This document shows, one piece after another, positions 48,245 to 58,849 of a stretch of 64,000 bases of DNA (position 1 is the stretch's first letter; every line of letters begins with the position of its first letter). Source of the stretch: Alviniconcha marisindica. Its lineage: Eukaryota; Mollusca; Gastropoda; Provannidae. The position numbers were made by a program, and so were the translations under genes. The notes under the pieces were generated by a model that saw only the letters and a list, made by a program, of their open reading frames with translations, searched no databases and had not been told where the DNA came from. The stretch covers positions 235,001-299,000 of the forward strand of contig JABMCL010002965.1 in assembly GCA_018857735.1 (NCBI GenBank). The letters run 5' to 3'.

Positions 48245-48720
48245 GCACCAATAATTAGTCCCAGGAGTGTGGTTTCTGTGGACGTTAAGCGCCATGTTTA
48301 CTTACTTCCCAGGAGTGCTAGCAACAGACCCTTTGGCTGGTCCAGAGTTGGCGAGAGAGTTTGAGAGTTTGAAATGGCACACACATCTTTTAGACATCTG
48401 CTCTCCTTTTTTTTTGTGAGGGTGGGGGCGGGGGGGTCCACCTTGTACACACCCTCTCCACACACGCACGCACGCACGCACGCACACATGCACGCACGCA
48501 CGCACATACACACACACACACACAAACACACTCACACACCCTCCACTTCCTTCTAGTTTTTTGCTGGGATTGAGGGTAGTAAAGTTGGTGTTTTATGTTC
48601 AGTCAACCAGTACAACTACAGTTATATTAGGGCAAGGGTTGAGGGTAGTAAGTAAGTTGGTGTTTTACGTCCAGTCAACCAGTATGGTTATATCAGGGTG
48701 GAGGATTTGAGGGGAAGGGA
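48245..48720. repeat. SINE tail, GCAC/CA array and 73-bp duplication
   Basis: 48270-48305 is a SINE A tail (GTTTCTGTGGACGTTAAGCG). 48463-48535 is GCAC/CA. 48572-48705 holds two copies of a unit with TTGAGGGTAGTAA and CAGTCAACCAGTA. Confidence 0.7.
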
Positions 48721-49675
48721 ATCCAAAAGCGGACATTTGAAGGGAAAAATCCTCAGATATTAGATCAATGATTGCTGCCATGCTAGTCCTGTAGCCCACA
48801 CCTTTGTGCCAGTGTACCTTTGTGGTAGGTGCTTGCTGTTTTTTTGTCATTGACAGATCTATTCTGGACATAAAGGTGTTGAATTCTGAAGTGTTTACTG
48901 TTAGAAAAAGAAGAAGAAGAAAAAACAAACCAACCCAAAATAACAAGAACAAATCAACACAGAAAATAAAGCGACGCTTTTAACTACCCTTCCATTTCCT
49001 CCACCCAGAACACTTTTAAATAGGTTTAGCAGCATGTGCCTTCCCCATTGGGAGGAAGGGGAGGCTACCCCCTCCACCCCACCTCCCTCTCCCTGGTCTA
49101 GAATCTCATGGCTGTTATTTGATTCCCCTTTCCTGCCTCCTCTCTTGCTTTCTGTCTAGTCCTCTTACTCTTTCTGTCTTGTTATTTTCAGCGAATGGTC
49201 CATTTTCTTGACTCCCCCCCCCCCCCCCCCGGAAAATTCTCAAACATTTTCCGTTTAGAGTTTATATGTTAGGTTTTTTATGTGTTTCTTGTTTAGCATC
49301 TTGGAGATGATCGTTGGTAGGTGGGATGTGCAGCTTGCTGCCATATGGCGCTGGCATTTTCCATTATGCATATATGTGACAGTTAAAAAAAGGTGTTGTT
49401 TCTGTCCAATCCTTTTTTATGTTTTTTAAAATCTGGTATCGTATTGATAAATTAGATGGAATGATTGATGATTACAGCATGTCCTTGCCTTATGTGCTCT
49501 TTTAACAGGCCCGATCTTGAAGGGACTAACTCCTAGAATATTTGTGTTTGATGTTTGTGTGTGCATGTTTTGTTTTATGCCTGTGTAGGGACTGTTTAAA
49601 AATTTTTTATTTGAGAAAGGGTTTATATATGAGATGAATTTTGAAGTGTGCATTTGCTTATGTTGGAATTTGATT
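48721..49675. other. Intron 2, no exon seen
   Basis: AT-richer single-copy DNA with a C run at 49217-49230. Confidence 0.35.
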
Positions 49676-49785
49676 GTCCTGAGGTGACCCTGTGTGGTTG
49701 ACAGGATGTTAAGATTCAGTTACTAACTAACTTGTGTGCGTTAGAGTGTGTATGTTGGAGGGAGAGAGTGTGTGTGTATTCTGTT

Positions 49786-49846
<61 letters not shown>

Positions 49847-49848
49847 GT
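49676..49848. repeat. Dispersed 50-bp element and (GA)n
   Basis: GAGGTGACCCTGTGTGGTTG...GGATGTTAAGATTCAG (49680-49726), then a GA run at 49789-49844. The element also occurs at 7564, 18889, 23333, 36752, 37970, 38171 and 44322. Confidence 0.7.
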
Positions 49849-49930
49849 GAGTCTTTCAACAGTTCAAGGCTTCAAGATCATACCGAACCTGCATTAATGT
49901 TGTGCTGTTTTTTTCTGTTTTTTTCTTCAG

Positions 49931-50037
49931 GTGAGTCAGGCTTGGGGAAATCCACCCTCATCAACTCACTCTTCCTCACAGATCTCTACAGTGCGGAATA
50001 CCCTGGGCCATCCAACCGCATCAAGAAAACAGTCAGC
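49931..50037 (+). CDS. Septin-7 exon 3 (P-loop, G1)
   Basis: Acceptor TTTTCTTCAG, donor GTAAGT at 50038. Completes Gly116 and encodes 117-151: [20 protein letters not shown] is the nucleotide-binding P-loop (GxxGxGKST; Lys122 and Ser123 contact phosphate and Mg), followed by the septin-specific [11 protein letters not shown] segment. Exits phase 0. A C-rich tandem array follows within 70 bases. Confidence 0.97.
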
Positions 50038-50108
50038 GTAAGTGTTAAAAAGAAAAACAATTAGGTGACTTTAAAGTAACAGACTAAACACCCTGATTTC
50101 ATTCCCCC

Positions 50109-50700
50109 CCCCCCCCCCCCCAGGTCCCTCATAAACACCCCCACATATCCACCCACATCTAAAAGAACACCCCACCTATCCCCCTGCATCCCTCAAAAGC
50201 ACCCCCACCTATCCACCCCCATACCTCAAAATCACCCCCACCATCCACCCCCCCCCCCCAATCAAAAACACTCCCACCTCCACCCACATCCCCTGAAAAC
50301 ACCCCACCTCCACCCACACCCCTCAAAAACACCCCCACCTATCCAACCGCATCTCAGAAACACCCCTACTTAAACACCTGCATCCCACAAGAACATCCCC
50401 ACATGTCCACCCACATCCCTAAAAAGCAATGCCACCTATTCACCCACATTTCTCAAAAATACCCTGATCTCCACCCACACCCTCAAAAACACCCCACTAT
50501 CCCCCCCCCCCCCCCCCAATACTCCCTGATCTCCATCACATCCCCCCTCCCCCACCCCCCCCATCTCTCCCCCTGCCCAAATACTCCCTGATCTCCACTC
50601 ACATCCCCCCCCCCCCCAATACTCCCTGATCTCCACTCAATCCCCCCCCCCCCCCAATACCCATTCACTCACTTCCCCCCCTCCCCCTCCCCCCCCTCAA
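50109..50700. repeat. C-rich minisatellite, possibly derived from exon 3
   Basis: Diverged 30-45 bp units of ACCTATCCACCCACATCCCT type with AAAACACCCC, ending in poly-C blocks. A 13-base perfect match to exon 3 (ATCCAACCGCATC) lies at 50341-50353, and neighbouring units look like decayed versions. Exon origin is suggested, not shown. Confidence 0.7.
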
Positions 50701-52190
50701 CCCAGGTGCTCCACACGGTGTGTTGAGAAAAAAAGAAGAAGGTTTAAGTATGCAGTTCGAGTTAGGTGGTTTAGCTTGCAGCATTCACCATCCCAAATGG
50801 CTCATGACTTCTTCCATGCACCTGACCTCACTGAAGATGAAAGGATTGTTTGGAAGTAGGTTGTCTGAGTTTGACAGTTTAGACTGACATTTTCCTGGTT
50901 GCCCTTTTCGACCAGCAACATTTGTGATTGATGATGAAGACAAAAATAAGTCATTAGGACATTAGCATAGTTGTCACTTGTGTCTGTCCATCTGCCTGCG
51001 TATGATGTAAAACATCCAGAGAAACTGTCTTGTGTGTTTGTTGTTGGAAATTGTCTGCTGATTTTAGCCAGTGTGAAGCTCATAATTTGTGTGTACAATG
51101 GTAGGTTAGTTTGTGTGAGACATAAGTAATATTGCAACAACAACAACAAAAATTTAGTGGGAGGTGGGGGGGGGGGGAGGGGGGGACGACACATACCTTT
51201 ATGCCCCCCGGGAAAATTTTCCTCATTTTCAGCTTTACCCAATTCCCACTCCTGCCTGTTGTGCTGGCCTTAGTATTGTTACCCACTTACCAGCACATGC
51301 CCAACCTGCGTTGCGCTCTTCCTTTCGAATTTGAAACAGTGCTACGAGCGAGACAAGTGTTTTGCCTCTCCCTGTATCACAACCTTTGATATTTGAGCTG
51401 CTTCAGAAGGTGAGAGGGGGTGGGAGAGGAGAGAAAGTGTCTGTGAAAGGCCATCAAAACTAACTGTGGGCGTGCGGGCGCAATCCATTGCAGTTGAGGC
51501 ATTTGGTATTTTGGCTGTGCGCGCGCGGCAGTGGTCGTTTCGCACCTGGTCGGAACTGATGCATCCCATGCTGTCATGGTTGTGACGGGGATGTAGTTGT
51601 TTTGCCACCTTCCCCCTTGTCTGATGAGTGATCCTTTTCACTTTCCCCGTGTCTGCCTGCTGTTATGTCTGTGTCTGTGTATTGTCCCAAATAAAGATGG
51701 TTTAGCATTATTTTTGGGAAGGAAGGAACTTGGGTTGGTTTTTACACCTAGTCAGCCATGATGATGGATTTTAGGGGGGGTTTGAGCAGGAATTCAAAAC
51801 GTATTTTGTGCCAAACAGCCTCTTTCAGCGACATCATGAACAAAGCAGAAAATGTGTGGCAAAGTATCAAAATATGTCCCAAGCCAAGCCTTTTCTTCTC
51901 TTCATTGGTAAAGAGTGAACCTGCATGGCTGCACCTGTAGGAGCTCCAGATTGAAGCAAAATATTCACTTCTTTCAGACAAATATTGAGAGAACAACCAA
52001 ATGAAGCCTGCAGATAAAAACAAAACAAAAAACAAATTGCACATTTTCTCAGTTTTTAGGCCAGCTTGTACCTTTGCTTTTGTTCCCCTTCAAGCAGCAC
52101 TTCTTGAAGTTCTTCCTAAGGGAGTTCTTTTCAAGACAGTCATGCTAACAAGTTTTGAATAACCCTCCCCCCCAAAAAAAGACAAAAAAC
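50701..52190. other. Intron 3, no exon seen
   Basis: Single-copy-like DNA with a G tract (51158-51185) and an AATAAA at 51690-51695 of unknown use. The CA run at 52197-52246 and AAC repeats to 52300 follow. Confidence 0.4.
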
Positions 52191-52192
52191 AA

Positions 52193-52196
<4 letters not shown>

Positions 52197-52249
<53 letters not shown>

Positions 52250-52300
52250 CACAAGAAACGACAACAACAACAACCCACAAATAAAACAACAACAACCTGG
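52197..52300. repeat. (CA)n and (AAC)n repeats
   Basis: CA run then AAC repeats in the 3' part of intron 3. Confidence 0.9.
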
Positions 52301-52627
52301 AATACACTGTATGCTGAGAGTTGTTACAACTAGAGAATGGGTTGGCTGTGTCAGCTTAGAGCTAATCTTCGCCACCGTTTCCCGTGTCTCAATGCATGGG
52401 CGCTGCCGTGACTGGCTGACTGAGTGTAGCGGTGTTGCACTGAGTTGTGTCACGCTTTCTCGCTCTGCTAGTAGTTTTCCTGGGAGCGTTACGCATTAAG
52501 CCAGAAAACTCACCCATACCATTTGCACAAGGGTGTGTTTTTGAGTCCGTATCGTCCGTAGAGAAAACTGTGAATAGCGACTGAACCCGTTTCATCTCGT
52601 GTAATTGTTGGATTTTTTTCTCTCCAG

Positions 52628-52728
52628 GTGGACACCAATCAGACGATGCTAAAAGAAAATGGTGTGCAGCTCAAGCTGACAGTTGTGGATACGCCAGGGT
52701 TTGGAGATGCTGTCGACAACAGTAACTG
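52628..52728 (+). CDS. Septin-7 exon 4 (switch region, DTPG)
   Basis: Acceptor TTTTTCTCTCCAG, donor GTGAGC at 52729. Encodes 152-184 plus two bases of Cys185. [20 protein letters not shown] contains the G3 motif DTPG (172-175). Thr/Ser positions before it correspond to the switch I loop. A 69-bp tandem array begins 13 bases after the donor. Confidence 0.96.
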
Positions 52729-52741
52729 GTGAGCTGGGTGG

Positions 52742-53155
52742 CATATAGTTGTGGGGATGGGTCAGACAAACAGTGTAGGTTGGGGCTGTTAACAATAATG
52801 TACAATCAGGCATATAGCTGTGGGGGTGGGTCAGACAAACAGTGCGGGTTGGGGCTGTTAACAATAATGTACAATCAGGCATATAGCTGTGGGGATGGGT
52901 CAGACAAACAGTGTGGGTTGGGGCTGTTAACAATGATGTACAGTCAGGCATATAGCTGTAGGGGTGGGTCAGACAAACAGTGTGGGTTGGGGCTGTTAAC
53001 AATGATGTACAATCAGGCATATAGTTGTGGGGATGGGTCAGACAAACAGTGTAGGTTGGGGCTGTTAACAATAATGTACAATCAGGCATATAGTTGTGGG
53101 GATGGGTCAGACAGTGTTGGTTGGGGATGTTAACAATAATGTACAATCAAATGGA
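52742..53155. repeat. 69-bp minisatellite after exon 4, 6 copies
   Basis: Exact 69-base period (CATATAG at 52742, 52811, 52880, 52949, 53018, 53087); the last unit has a small deletion. Because 69 is divisible by three and the unit lacks stops in some frames, long frames appear on both strands (134 and 165 codons); these are artefacts. AGTTGTGG and GGCTGTTAACAATAATG parts of the unit resemble exon 4, so it may be a decayed exon copy. Confidence 0.9.
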
Positions 53156-53205
53156 TGGTCATGGACATGCCAGGGGTTGAAGATTGTGTTGGCAACAGTA
53201 ACTGG
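53156..53205 (+). pseudogene. Degenerate copy of the 3' end of exon 4
   Basis: Fifty bases align without gaps to 52681-52730 of exon 4 and donor with about 38 matches, most differences being transitions. It reads MDMPGVEDCVGNSNW where the exon has [14 protein letters not shown]. The donor is destroyed (TGGGAA in place of TGGTGA). It lies at the far end of the 69-bp array. Confidence 0.75.
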
Positions 53206-53219
53206 GAACATTCTGTACC

Positions 53220-53390
53220 ATGTGTGTTGTGTGGGTGGTGGTAGTGGTGTGTGTAGTGATGGTGGTGGTGGTGGTGTGTGTGTGTGAGAGTGTGGGTGGT
53301 GGTGGTGTGTAGGTGGTGATTGTAGTGGGGGTGGGGTGGGGTGGTGGTGTATGTGTGTGTGTGTGTGTGCGTGCATGTGTGCATGCATGT
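53220..53390. repeat. GGT/GT-rich tract
   Basis: Imperfect GTGGTGG and GT repeats just before the exon 5 acceptor. Confidence 0.8.
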
Positions 53391-53425
53391 AGTGTGACTC
53401 CAACGGACTGTTGTGCCTTCCCCAG

Positions 53426-53560
53426 CTGGCAGCCGGTCATAGACTACATCGACAGCAAGTACGAGGAGTACCTCAATGCCGAGTCGCGCGTCACTCGCAC
53501 TGTCATGCCCGACACCAGAGTGCACTGCTGTCTCTACTTCATCGCTCCCACAGGACATGG
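53426..53560 (+). CDS. Septin-7 exon 5
   Basis: Acceptor GCCTTCCCCAG, donor GTGGGT at 53561. Completes Cys185 and encodes 186-229 plus two bases of Gly230. [20 protein letters not shown] and [11 protein letters not shown] are standard septin-7 core segments between G3 and G4. A 148-codon frame over this exon simply reads into the introns. Confidence 0.97.
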
Positions 53561-54024
53561 GTGGGTACCTCAAGATCTCTCACGCCTTGCTGTTGTTGTT
53601 ACTGGGGCCATCCACACTAGCAGCAGCAAACATTTCCATGCAGAGCTCAGGCTGGGAGCAGGATATTGCCTAAAGTTACATTTGGCCATCCCTAGATGGC
53701 CACATCGGGTCCCTGGACGTATACGATCCATATTTGGCGGTGCTTGGGAGTCGATCTGAGGGCAGATTGCATTCCACTCTAAAAAGTTCACACGGAAAAT
53801 ATATGAAAAATAAAAACTTGTTGAAGGTGTTCTGAAATGGCAGTGAAATCTGACTGTTGCTCATCTTGCTGCCACCCCCTCTCCTTCTCACTCCCCCCTG
53901 CTGCCTCTTCTGGACCCCCCCCCCCCCCCCCCCTCCCCTAGTGTGCAATTTGCAACTTTTTCTGGATTAAAAGGTGCATATTTTATTATGTCTGTACTGA
54001 AATGGTGTGTTTTTGGTGTTGCAG
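53561..54024. other. Intron 5
   Basis: Contains a C run at 53917-53933 and otherwise no recognised feature. Confidence 0.5.
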
Positions 54025-54142
54025 GTTGAAGCCGCTAGATGTAGAATTCATGAAGCGTCTTCATGAAAAGGTCAACATCATTCCTCTCATCGCCAAGGCA
54101 GACACGCTCACGCCAGATGAATGCAGAGAGTTCAAGAAGACG
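54025..54142 (+). CDS. Septin-7 exon 6 (AKAD, G4)
   Basis: Acceptor GGTGTTGCAG, donor GTAAGT at 54143. Completes Gly230 and encodes 231-269. [20 protein letters not shown] leads into the G4 guanine-specificity motif AKAD (253-256). Exits phase 0. Confidence 0.97.
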
Positions 54143-54763
54143 GTAAGTCAGACTCGTCTCTGATGTCTGTGACAAGTTTTCACATATCGAGGACTGTGAA
54201 GCTCACACTGTGTTGGTGAAGTGTATTTGGATTGCAGCAAGTGTTCGCAAAGCGTCCATGTAAGTTCATGAACACCTCATGAAGTGCTGTTAAGGACCGA
54301 CTTACAGTTCCACCTCTAAGCGGGTGTGTAGTTCCTGGACAGTCCTAGTCTCTGTGGTATCATGCCATTTGTGAGAATTGTCTGCTGCTTTTCTGCATAA
54401 TACATGCTTAGGCAGGGCTTTGTATGCAGATTCTGACATTTTAGACATTTTTCATGTGTGGAAAAAAAAAAATGCTTGAGAGTTGAATGCAAAACAGCAT
54501 CATAGTCTTGTCTGTGTTACAGCAATGCCGACAATAAAGATGGTGACTTTTGCGTGTGATACCCCAAAGAAGACAACTCTTGTTGGGTTGATAATTTGCA
54601 TTTCATTTCGTCTAACTTGTATAGTACTGCAGAATTCTGTTGTGGACAGGATGAGCCACAAAACTGCAGGGAAATGGAACAGCAGGGATATGTTGATCAC
54701 TGTACCTGGTGGTGAGAAAAATTGATTAATGGTCTGTTTCCTCTGTGTGTGTGTGCTGTTCAG
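54143..54763. other. Intron 6
   Basis: No repeat array or additional exon is recognised; one of the few introns here without tandem repeats. Confidence 0.5.
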
Positions 54764-54856
54764 ATTCTGAATGAGATTGCCCAGCACAAGATCAAGATCT
54801 ACGAGTTCCCTGACTGCGACGATGAAGAGGAGATGAAGATACAGAAGAGGCTCAAG
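54764..54856 (+). CDS. Septin-7 exon 7
   Basis: Acceptor GTGCTGTTCAG, donor GTTAGT at 54857. Encodes 31 complete codons (270-300): ILNEIAQHKIKIYEFPDCDD then EEEMKIQKRLK, the septin helix and acidic loop after G4. Confidence 0.96.
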
Positions 54857-55047
54857 GTTAGTGCGAGCTTGATGGTGTCCTGTAAGTAGAACTGCTCAGT
54901 TTGACCAGATGCTGCCAGACCTTGGTATGAAGTTTTTGTGGTGTGGAATACTGGTATGGCCGCAGCATACTGTACACTTGCTTGTTTCCATCACTTGTGA
55001 CCTTCATTAGTGTTTTGGCCTCAAAAAGAAGATGATGGATATATCAG

Positions 55048-55086
55048 GAATGTATTTGTGTGTGTGTGTGTGTGTGTGTGCGTGTG

Positions 55087-55162
<76 letters not shown>
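55048..55162. repeat. (GT)n(GA)n microsatellite
   Basis: GT run 55056-55080 followed by a GA run to 55162 in intron 7. Confidence 0.95.
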
Positions 55163-55165
<3 letters not shown>

Positions 55166-55539
55166 CGAGTGTAAATCCAGTTAAGACCCAGGTAGGTCTG
55201 CCTTGGTCCTGTGAATAATCTGCAGCTTCTAGTAAACCAGTAGGAAATTGCTGTTTGAATCATGAAATACCTGTATCATAGTGGTGTGGTTTTCTGTACT
55301 GGTATGCAGCTCTACTTTTAACGCTATCAAACACTGTATGCTCAGTCACTTTCTGTGACAAGAGGAAAGCACTGCTGGTCATTTCACATTCTGGAGGACC
55401 ATGTGATTCACAGCTTTTTTAAAGTTTTGTTTTTAACCATGAATCACCTCTGTTGTTATAAGATGGTGATCCCTGTGTGGTTAAATTAATATCAAAAGGA
55501 TTTAATGCCAACTTTTAGAAGTCTGCAAATGAAGGGAGG

Positions 55540-56075
55540 TAATAGTGCCCCATTGATGTCACACAGTAGTAGTACAGAGATACCATACAGTGGTGGTATA
55601 ATGATGTGACACAGAAGTGGTACAGTGATGTGACACAGAAGTGGTACAGTGATGTCACACAGAAGTGGTACAGTGATCTCTGGTAGTAGTGGTGCATTGA
55701 TGTGACATGATATTGGTACATTGATGTCAGAATACTGGTACATTCATGTGACATGATAGAGGTACATTGATGTCACATGATAGTGTTGCATTGATGCCAC
55801 ACAGTAATGGTGTACTGGTGTCACATGATAGTGGGACACTGATGTCACACAGCAGTCTCACAGTGATGTCACACAATGGTGGTAGACTGGTACATAGACT
55901 GATACCGCACACAGTAGTGGCACACTGATGTCACGCAGTAGTAATACACTGATGTCACACAGCAGTCTCACAGTGATGTCACACAATGGTGGTAGACTGG
56001 TACATAGACTGAGACCGCACGCAGTAGTGGCACACTGATGTCACGCAGTAGTAATACACTGATGTCACTTGCATA
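55540..56075. repeat. Minisatellite of TGATGTCACACAGTAGTGGTA type
   Basis: About 20 imperfect 20-35 bp units. A larger block of about 113 bp (AGCAGTCTCACAGTGATGTC ... AGTAGTAATACACTGATGTC) is repeated twice at its 3' end (55846 and 55961). Confidence 0.85.
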
Positions 56076-56360
56076 ACAGGAGACACAGCAACAGAGACCT
56101 GAATGATCTATAACTCACCTGGCAGGAAAGCAGTCCAAAGTATATGAATGTGAAATAAAAATGCACAGGTTTAGAAGCTTAGTTTAATCAGACACTACAA
56201 TTGTTTCAGAGTTTTTGTTGTAAAAATAAAAGCTACCAAAGTCGTCCTAAAAAAAGAAAGAAAAAAGGAAAAAGAAAAAGAAAAGAGGATGCTTCCTAGT
56301 GTGTATTTTCCGAGATCTGTTTCAGTTTGACCATTTTGGTTTGTATTCTCTCTTCATCAG

Positions 56361-56457
56361 GACCGTGTCCCATTCGCAGTGGTTGGCAGCAACAGAGTGA
56401 TAGAGATGGGCGGCAAACGACTGAGGGGGCGCCAGTACCCATGGGGCATTGTGGAAG
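56361..56457 (+). CDS. Septin-7 exon 8 (septin unique element start)
   Basis: Acceptor TCTTCATCAG, donor GTAGGT at 56458. Encodes 301-332 plus one base of Val333. [20 protein letters not shown] and QYPWG: the GRQYPWG motif (323-329) is diagnostic of septins. Confidence 0.97.
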
Positions 56458-57012
56458 GTAGGTCTTTATCATTTGCATGTTTTATACCCCCCCCCCCACC
56501 CCCACCCCCCCCGATGGGGTACAGCACCAGGCATATGCAAAAAATAAGGTCCCCTGTGCCCAGACTCCAGAGATATCCACGGTTTCATCTTTCAGGCCTG
56601 GAGTAGGTCAGAATGTAGCCTTGTGTGCTTTGCTTGCTGCCATGAATTCGGCCATTTCTTGTTTTCGCTTTCCAGGTTCATTTGGGTACACTTTTCATTT
56701 GGCCAGATTCTTTTGCAAGCAAAAGCGATAACAAAATACCACCCTATCTGAGTGATTCTCGATCAGGAGTATGATCTAGACAGCTGACTGCATGTTAGTA
56801 ACTAGTTAGTCTTATGTCTGCCCAAAGGTGGTGGAGTTGATCTTTCCTTTCTTATTACTCGTAAGGTGATTAATGGCGTTTTTCTCATTTTGTCAGTTTA
56901 AACTGATGTTATAATTAGTTTATAGAGTTACGGTCAGGTTCAGAGGAACTGAGTGATAATTTAGTAGTTGAGCGGAACAGAAGGAAATTCACTGACTTCT
57001 TTTTGTTTGCAG
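56458..57012. other. Intron 8
   Basis: C-rich tract 56488-56513 and a diverged dispersed-repeat piece (CAGGCCTGGAGTAGGTCAGA, 56594-56613) related to 9570. Confidence 0.45.
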
Positions 57013-57064
57013 TGGAAAACTTGGAACACAATGACTTCATTGCTCTGCGCAACATACTTATCAG
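57013..57064 (+). CDS. Septin-7 exon 9 (52 bases)
   Basis: Acceptor TTTTTGTTTGCAG, donor GTGAGT at 57065. Completes Val333, encodes ENLEHNDFIALRNILI (334-349) and two bases of Arg350. Its last 15 bases are the start of a sevenfold 90-bp tandem array, so the true donor is the first of seven identical donors. Confidence 0.95.
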
Positions 57065-57679
57065 GTGAGTGTGTGGGAACTAACATGTAGGGTGACACAG
57101 TCTGACCACAGCTGATGCCTTCACTGTGGCCGTTTAGTTCAACATACTTATCAGGTGAGTGTGTGGGAACTAACATGTAGGGTGACACAGTCTGACCACA
57201 GCTGATGCCTTCACTGTGGCCGTTTAGTTCAACATACTTATCAGGTGAGTGTGTGGGAACTAACATGTAGGGTGACACAGTCTGACCACAGCTGATGCCT
57301 TCACTGTGGCCGTTTAGTTCAACATACTTATCAGGTGAGTGTGTGGGAACTAACATGTAGGGTGACACAGTCTGACCACAGCTGATGCCTTCACTGTGGC
57401 CGTTTAGTTCAACATACTTATCAGGTGAGTGTGTGGGAACTAACATGTAGGGTGACACAGTCTGACCACAGCTGATGCCTTCACTGTGGCCGTTTAGTTC
57501 AACATACTTATCAGGTGAGTGTGTGGGAACTAACATGTAGGGTGACACAGTCTGACCACAGCTGATGCCTTCACTGTGGCCGTTTAGTTCAACATACTTA
57601 TCAGGTGAGTGTGTGGGAACTAACATGTAGGGTGACACAGTCTGACCACAGCTGATGCCTTCACTGTGGCCGTTTAGTT
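57050..57679 (+). repeat. Seven identical 90-bp repeats containing the exon 9 donor
   Basis: Units start at 57050, 57140, 57230, 57320, 57410, 57500 and 57590. Each starts CAACATACTTATCAG then GTGAGTGTG, i.e. the last coding bases of exon 9 plus its donor, and ends with GGCCGTTTAGTT. I see no differences between units. Septin-frame reading beyond the first donor meets TGA at once. The 225-codon minus-strand frame over the array is an artefact of a 90-base period. Confidence 0.97.
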
Positions 57680-58186
57680 TAAGTCTTGCCTTTCATAGCT
57701 GGTTGCAACATCCCCTATAGTAATATTCTAATGATGACAGTTTTTGCGACCGTCAGCTTCAAGACAATTGCCATGAGGTATTTTCTCATGATACTGCTGC
57801 TCTCGCCAGCCAGGTGTGCACAACATGGGGAGGGCAATGAGTGATGGTGGTTTGTGTGTGTGGGCGTGCGTGCGTGCGTGCGTGCGTGGGTGTTGGGGGC
57901 GGGGTGAGGACTGGGAGGGATGGAACATGGGTAGGTAGTAATATAATGGGTTTTTTTTTCCATTGTATATTGCTACTTCTCATACGGCACATGTACTTTA
58001 TGTTTTGTGTGTATATACACACATTGTTAGTTGTCATAATTACATGCATTACTTTCGTGAACATGTTACCCTCAAATTTGTTCTTTCTTAGACTTAGAGA
58101 ATGTTGTAAAGCGCAGTGAATTTCTGTACACCAGAGAATAGCGCTATACAAAAGTTATTTTATGATTATTATGTTCCTGATTGCAG
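57680..58186. other. Rest of intron 9
   Basis: GCGT repeats at 57866-57888. 58090-58165 resembles a retroelement 3' end (AGCGCTATACAAAAGTTATT). Confidence 0.5.
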
Positions 58187-58306
58187 GACCCACATGCAGG
58201 ACCTGAAGGACGTGACCAACAATGTCCACTACGAGAACTTCCGCTACAACAAGCTGGCGCCCTCCACCGCAGAGGGCAGCAAGGTCAAGCTGGGGTCACT
58301 GACAAA
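58187..58306 (+). CDS. Septin-7 exon 10 (end of GTPase domain)
   Basis: Acceptor TGATTGCAG, donor GTGAGT at 58307. Completes Arg350 and encodes 351-389 plus two bases of Lys390. [19 protein letters not shown] is one of the best-conserved septin segments; the variable [18 protein letters not shown] linker follows. Confidence 0.97.
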
Positions 58307-58339
58307 GTGAGTGCGCGCCATGTTCTTCCTTTTCTTCAG

Positions 58340-58849
58340 ATGTAGTCAGTCAGTGGTGATGGTACTAATGACGGTGGCGGTTGTAGTGATATTGGTAACA
58401 CCAATAGTGATGGTGAGGGTGATGATGGTGATTTCAGGGACTCCCTGATGCAGATGGCAAAAGTCGCTGGCGATGGTGATGGTACTGATGATGGTGGTGG
58501 TGGCTATGATGATATTGGTGATGTTCATAATATTGGTGATGAAGACGAGGATGATGGTGATTTCAGGGACACAGTGATGCCAATGGCAGTGGTTGATAGT
58601 TATGGTGACAGTTCTGATGGTGGTCACAGTGATGGTGGTGATGATGGTGGCTATGGTGATATTGGTGACATCTGCAATTGATGGTGATGACGATGAGGAT
58701 GCTGGTGATTTTCGGGACCTCCTGGTGCAAATGGCAGAGGTCGATGGTGATGGTGACAGTTCTGATGGTGATGACAATGATAATGATGGTGATATTGGTG
58801 ACATCAACACTCAGTGGTGATGATGATGTGAGGATGCTGGTGATTGCAG
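58340..58849 (+). repeat. GATGGT-rich array with three copies of the exon 11 acceptor
   Basis: Units of 129-148 bp each comprise GATGGTGAT-rich intron, a TTTCAG-like end and the exon 11 start. Exon-start equivalents are 58438 (DSLMQMAKV), 58567 (DTVMPMAVV), 58715 (DLLVQMAEV; AG mutated to CG) and the real 58850 (DPLTQMAEE). Joined to exon 10, the first copy stays open for 80 Asp/Gly-rich codons before TGA at 58679 and the second for 37. Whether they are used is unknown. Confidence 0.85.

Noticed and set aside
52649..53146. 165-codon minus-strand frame with repeated THPHNYMPDC
   Set aside because: Shadow of the 69-bp array and antisense of exon 4.
53313..53759. 148-codon frame containing exon 5 taken as a single-exon gene
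   Set aside because: Only 53426-53560 matches septin; the flanks are GT-rich intron and unrelated sequence, and GT/AG sites bracket the matching part.
56961..57638. 225-codon minus-strand frame with a perfectly repeated 30-residue unit
   Set aside because: It is the complement of the 90-bp array and of exon 9; the period divisible by three keeps any stop-free frame open. No signal, family or codon evidence supports it.
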